Source: an uncultured Bacilli bacterium (GTDB lineage: Bacteria > Bacillota_I > Bacilli_A > RF39 > UBA660). Taken from it: a stretch of 27,273 bases of DNA. Of the stretch, positions 24,592 to 27,273 are shown piece after piece. Location of the stretch: assembly GCA_944332105.1 (NCBI GenBank), contig CALVJI010000006.1, positions 1 to 27,273 of the forward strand, given 5' to 3'. The position numbers were made by a program, and so were the translations under genes. The notes under the pieces are model-generated. The model did no database searches. It was not told the DNA's origin and was given only the letters and a program-made list of their open reading frames with translations. The stretch's first letter is position 1. The number at the start of each line of letters is the position of its first letter.

Positions 24592-25287
24592 ATGATTGAA
24601 AGGTCTTTTATTTTAGAAAAAATAACCCAAGTGTTTTTAATAATAACTATAATAAGTTTATACATTTTAAATATTTGTCTAGGTAATGATCTAGCGAGTT
24701 TTCAAATGGTCCTATTAATTCTTTTCCTTTTAACTACACCGATAAAAAATATCTTCCGTTTGCAAAAAAAATTAAGGACATCACTTGGTTATTATGTGTT
24801 ATTACTACCCATAACTGCTTATGTTTTAAGTAAAACCATCGCGGCAATCTGGCTTTTCTTTTTAACAAATGCTCAAACGTCCAATAATATGTTTACAGGT
24901 ATTGATCTCTTTGTCGTATCCCTTCTTTTACTCATGGTAAATATTAGCAGTATCTTTTTTAAAAAAGTAATTATTGAAGGGAATCGGGGGCGTATTTATA
25001 TACTTATTTCGCTTTTATCCCTTATTTCCTTAATCACATTCCTTACCAATACACCTTTTAATAGTTTAATGGCTTTTTCAGAACCAGTTCCTATAGTAAT
25101 CTGGGGCATCTCCATTTTCTGGAGTGTATTTCTTCTTTTTGAATGTCGCAGTATCTATCGCTCTTCAGAGTTGCGAATAAAAGTAGGAGTTTTAGCCTTA
25201 TTTGCTTTATATATCAGGAACTTTATTGTTGCTATTCTTTGTATTTACATATTAATTTATGCTGATCAATTTTTACGCCCAGATTAA
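24592..25287 (+). CDS. Uncharacterised polytopic membrane protein
   Basis: A 231-residue protein with about seven predicted membrane segments (near residues 11-29, 35-50, 66-93, 105-122, 133-151, 166-183 and 197-224) and short loops with few charges. Positively charged loops such as FRLQKKLRTS after segment two suggest a cytoplasmic position there. No family motif was recognised. TAGGAG lies about 10 bases before the ATG. It is 56 bases after the DUF368 gene and may be co-transcribed with it; only a weak hairpin (AAGAG/CTCTT near 24528-24545) lies between. Confidence 0.75.
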   Translation: MIERSFILEKITQVFLIITIISLYILNICLGNDLASFQMVLLILFLLTTPIKNIFRLQKKLRTSLGYYVLLLPITAYVLSKTIAAIWLFFLTNAQTSNNMFTGIDLFVVSLLLLMVNISSIFFKKVIIEGNRGRIYILISLLSLISLITFLTNTPFNSLMAFSEPVPIVIWGISIFWSVFLLFECRSIYRSSELRIKVGVLALFALYIRNFIVAILCIYILIYADQFLRPD

Positions 25288-25327
25288 TGGTAGTTTCTGC
25301 CAAAAAGGCATTATGACGAAATTGTAA

Positions 25328-25356
25328 TTGCTTTTTTCGCCAAAATATACTATAAT
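25328..25356 (+). promoter_or_regulatory. Promoter of the gntR-GT2 operon
   Basis: TTGCTT (25328-25333) and a perfect TATAAT (25351-25356) with a 17-base spacer. An overlapping pair, TTGTAA (25322-25327) and TATACT (25346-25351) with 18 bases, is also possible. Start expected near 25363, at the inverted repeat. Confidence 0.7.
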
Positions 25357-25362
25357 TTACTT

Positions 25363-25381
25363 GTATTACTTGATGTAGTAC
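25363..25381. promoter_or_regulatory. Candidate operator for the adjacent GntR/YtrA-type regulator
   Basis: GTATTAC (25363-25369) and GTAGTAC (25375-25381) are inverted halves around TTGAT, matching at six of seven positions. They lie at the predicted transcription start, where a bound dimer would block initiation. YtrA-type regulators commonly repress their own operon through such short inverted repeats. Confidence 0.55.
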
Positions 25382-25444
25382 TATTTTTTAAAGAAATGCA
25401 CATACTAATATTAAATACATGAAGTATAAAATGGGGGAATATTT

Positions 25445-25810
25445 ATGGAAATTGATGTTCAAAGTAGGGTTCCTATTTATGAACAAATTGTGAATCATTT
25501 AAGGCAACAAATATTGTATGGAGAATTAAAACCAGCGGAAAAATTGCCAAGTATTCGTTTGCTTGCTAAAAAATTGCAAGTAAATCCAAATACGATCAAA
25601 AAATCATATCAGATCTTAGAAAAACAACAATTGGTGAAAAGCAATTCAACCAAAGGTACTTTTGTAACTACAGAATTAGAACATCTTTTAGAAGAAAGGA
25701 TTAAAGAATCGTTTGAAGCCATTACTTTAGAAACCAAAGAATTAAAGAAAATGGGCGTATCTTTAAAACGTGTAGTAGAAGGGATTGAAAAGAAATGGAA
25801 AGTATTGTAG
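25445..25810 (+). CDS. GntR-family transcriptional regulator, YtrA subfamily
   Basis: A 121-residue DNA-binding repressor candidate. Residues 1-75 form the GntR winged helix (VPIYEQIVNHLRQQILYGELKPAEKLPSIRLLAKKLQVNPNTIKKSYQILE, then GTFVT), with the PSIRLLAKKLQVNPNTIKKSY recognition helix of the YtrA group. The remaining 45 or so residues are a short helical dimerisation tail, too small for a ligand domain of the FadR or HutC type. YtrA regulators usually control membrane or envelope operons in response to cell-wall stress. GGGGGAA is the ribosome site. The last 16 bases overlap the glycosyltransferase gene, tying their translation. Confidence 0.92.
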   Translation: MEIDVQSRVPIYEQIVNHLRQQILYGELKPAEKLPSIRLLAKKLQVNPNTIKKSYQILEKQQLVKSNSTKGTFVTTELEHLLEERIKESFEAITLETKELKKMGVSLKRVVEGIEKKWKVL

Positions 25811-27036
25811 TAACTATCTATTATATTTTATTTGCAGTAGCTTTTATTTATAGTATGTATTTTGCAATAACAGGACTATTTGGTTTTAAAAATTACCATA
25901 AAAGTATGTTTAGTAAACATAAACCTAAATATAAATTTGGTATTATCATCGCCGGTCGTAACGAAGAAAAAGTTATTCCAGCTTTGATTAAAACATTAAA
26001 AAAACAAAGATATCCAGAAAGTTTATATGAAATTTTTGTTGTTCCAAATAATTGTACAGATAATACCGAAAAAGTAGCAAGAGAAGCGGGTGCTACAATT
26101 ATAAATTGTACGGTTCCTGTTAAAAGAAAAGGGGATGCATTAGAGTTTACTTTCAAAAAATTAGTAAATAGAGAAGATTTAGATGCTTTTATTATTTTTG
26201 ATGCAGATAACCTCGTTCATCCAGATTTTCTTGCTCGTATGAATGATGCCTTATGTGAAGGCGTTCAAGTAGCTCAATGTTTTAGAGATGCTAAAAACAT
26301 GGGAGATAACTGGTTAACAGGTTCTTATACATTATTCTATTTTATTCAAAACTTCTTTTTCAATCGTGCTAGAATGAACTATTCTGGGTCAGCTGCTATA
26401 AACGGAACAGGTTTTATGGTTCGTAGATCTGTAATTCAAAAATATGGTTTTAAATCAAGAACAATTACTGAAGATTCAGAATTTACAGGCCAATGCGCTT
26501 TAAGAGGCATTCAAGTCGCGTTTGTAGAAGACGCAATTACTTACGATGAACATCCACAAAGTTTCTGGGCAAGCTGGAAACAGCGCAAAAGATGGACAAG
26601 TGGTTGCTTAAGTTGTTTAAAAATATATGGTGGAAAACTATTAAAAACATTCTTTAAAACAGGTAATATCTCATGTTTTGATATGGTAATGATGTATACA
26701 GCTCCTTTAATGATGGTTTTAGGATTTTTCCTATCTATTATTTTAATTGCCTTTAATATTTTAGGAGTAGAATTATTTGACTTCTTCTCATATTTATATG
26801 CTTCAGGCTTATTATTCTTCATTGTTTTCTATCTTGCCAGTGTAGCAATGAACATATTCGTTGTAAAATACAATAAAAAAAGTGCAAAAAATATTTTTTC
26901 AGGAATTATCTTCTTTGCTTTATTCTTAGCAACATGGATTCCTATCAACATTATTTGTATATTTAAAAAAACAGAAAATTGGGAACAAATTAAGCACGAT
27001 CGAAGTGATGTAGATTTAGATCAATTAGTAAATTAA
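25795..27036 (+). CDS. Membrane-bound family-2 glycosyltransferase (processive type)
   Basis: A 413-residue protein with the layout of polysaccharide synthases such as PgaC/hyaluronan synthase: an N-terminal membrane segment (about residues 8-28), a cytoplasmic GT-A domain, and three C-terminal membrane segments (roughly 296-320, 328-352, 362-386). Catalytic motifs: IIAGRNEE (51-58), PNNCTDNT, DADN (136-139), TED (225-227) as general base region and QRKRW (263-267), the Q-x-x-R-W motif of processive enzymes. Likely makes an extracellular or cell-wall-linked polysaccharide or glycolipid; the sugar cannot be told from sequence. Starts inside the gntR gene and ends at a strong terminator. Confidence 0.88.
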   Translation: MESIVVTIYYILFAVAFIYSMYFAITGLFGFKNYHKSMFSKHKPKYKFGIIIAGRNEEKVIPALIKTLKKQRYPESLYEIFVVPNNCTDNTEKVAREAGATIINCTVPVKRKGDALEFTFKKLVNREDLDAFIIFDADNLVHPDFLARMNDALCEGVQVAQCFRDAKNMGDNWLTGSYTLFYFIQNFFFNRARMNYSGSAAINGTGFMVRRSVIQKYGFKSRTITEDSEFTGQCALRGIQVAFVEDAITYDEHPQSFWASWKQRKRWTSGCLSCLKIYGGKLLKTFFKTGNISCFDMVMMYTAPLMMVLGFFLSIILIAFNILGVELFDFFSYLYASGLLFFIVFYLASVAMNIFVVKYNKKSAKNIFSGIIFFALFLATWIPINIICIFKKTENWEQIKHDRSDVDLDQLVN

Positions 27037-27039
27037 CAG

Positions 27040-27067
27040 GTAAGGTTTACAAGACCTTACTTTTTTT
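27040..27067 (+). terminator. Terminator of the gntR-GT2 operon
   Basis: GTAAGGT (27040-27046) pairs perfectly with ACCTTAC (27054-27060), loop of 7, followed by seven T. Confidence 0.9.
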
Positions 27068-27078
27068 AAAATTTAAAG

Positions 27079-27108
27079 TTGAGATACAATGCGATTTTGT
27101 GATATACT
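27079..27108 (+). promoter_or_regulatory. Promoter of the right-end G-tract gene
   Basis: TTGAGA (27079-27084) and TATACT (27103-27108) with an 18-base spacer; start near 27115 gives a leader of about 70 bases, very A/T-rich, before the ATG at 27185. Confidence 0.68.
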
Positions 27109-27184
27109 TTATACAGTTAGAAAATAAAAAAAGAATTAAAAAATTTTTTTAAAGCATACTAAGTTAGAAAGAGAAGTGTCAAAA

Positions 27185-27273
27185 ATGGAAAAGAAAATAA
27201 GTAAAAAAGTCTTATGGGGGGGGGTATATCTTGCTAGCATAATAGTACTTCTAATCGGAGTAAGTTATGCTTT
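27185..27273 (+). CDS. Partial gene: membrane-anchored or secreted protein with in-frame G(9) tract (ON)
   Basis: Only the first 29 complete codons are in the window. They read a basic start (MEKKISKKV), then LWGGVYLASIIVLLIGVSYA, a signal peptide or membrane anchor. The G tract at 27216-27224 encodes the WGG part and is in frame with the ATG at 27185, so the gene is ON at nine G. Adding or losing one G would change the frame immediately before the membrane segment. AGAAAGAGAAG is a weak ribosome site. The body of the protein is outside the window, so its identity is unknown. Confidence 0.7.
   Translation, partial: MEKKISKKVLWGGVYLASIIVLLIGVSYA
27216..27224 (+). repeat. G(9) homopolymer tract inside a signal/anchor sequence
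   Basis: Nine consecutive G after CTTAT and before TATATC. The same TTAT-G(n)-T context as the tract at 67-76, and again at the 5' end of a gene for an exported protein. Confidence 0.93.

Noticed and set aside
1..27273. CRISPR arrays, tRNA or rRNA genes
   Set aside because: No regularly spaced direct repeats, cloverleaf sequences or rRNA signatures were seen; the only tandem repeat is the coding 81-bp unit.

Overview
The window is AT-rich DNA that is densely coded, almost all on the + strand, with UGA used as a stop and strong AGGAGG-type ribosome sites. Gene content and order (rimP-nusA-rnpM-infB-rbfA, ylbD/ylbE-like pair, parE-parC, rpsO-pnp, PopT-type DUF368 protein) point to a low-GC Bacillota, probably an uncultured gut lineage of Bacilli near the Erysipelotrichia/Mollicutes border. 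This placement is inferred from gene content, not from a phylogenetic marker search.

Layout: 1-1439 holds a cell-surface protein gene whose 5' end carries a run of ten G. At this length the ATG beside the run is out of frame with the rest of the gene, so it looks like a phase-variable gene caught OFF. 1483-6323 is a promoter, leader hairpin and translation/transcription operon (short rimP, nusA, rnpM, a deoxycytidylate-deaminase-like gene where ylxQ usually sits, infB, rbfA) closed by a terminator. 6404-7310 is a stand-alone collagen-like (Gly-X-Y) protein gene with three 81-bp repeats. 7329-11573 is a second operon (RelA/SpoT homologue with an apparently dead synthetase, truB, a DUF5131 three-Cys protein, a DUF7309/DUF6930-like protein) behind a promoter and a terminator-like leader hairpin. 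eno follows and converges on an unrecognised minus-strand gene (12954-14426).

14509-18981 is parE-parC (topoisomerase IV). 19036-20131 holds three small genes, two resembling YlbD and YlbE. 20377-23026 is rpsO-pnp with a structured leader, an intergenic terminator and a final terminator. 23171-23683 is a decayed ORF6N-domain gene. 23732-25287 encodes two membrane proteins, the first a DUF368 undecaprenyl-phosphate translocase candidate. 25328-27067 is a GntR(YtrA-type)-GT2 glycosyltransferase operon with a candidate operator at the start of transcription. The window ends inside a second gene with a G run (nine G, in frame), so both ends carry the same kind of homopolymer-controlled surface or membrane gene.

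Most of the window is core information processing (translation, RNA decay, DNA topology, glycolysis). The accessory layer is envelope-directed: two G-run genes, a collagen-like fibre protein, a regulated glycosyltransferase and a lipid-carrier recycler. The most unusual signal is the pair of G-run genes.
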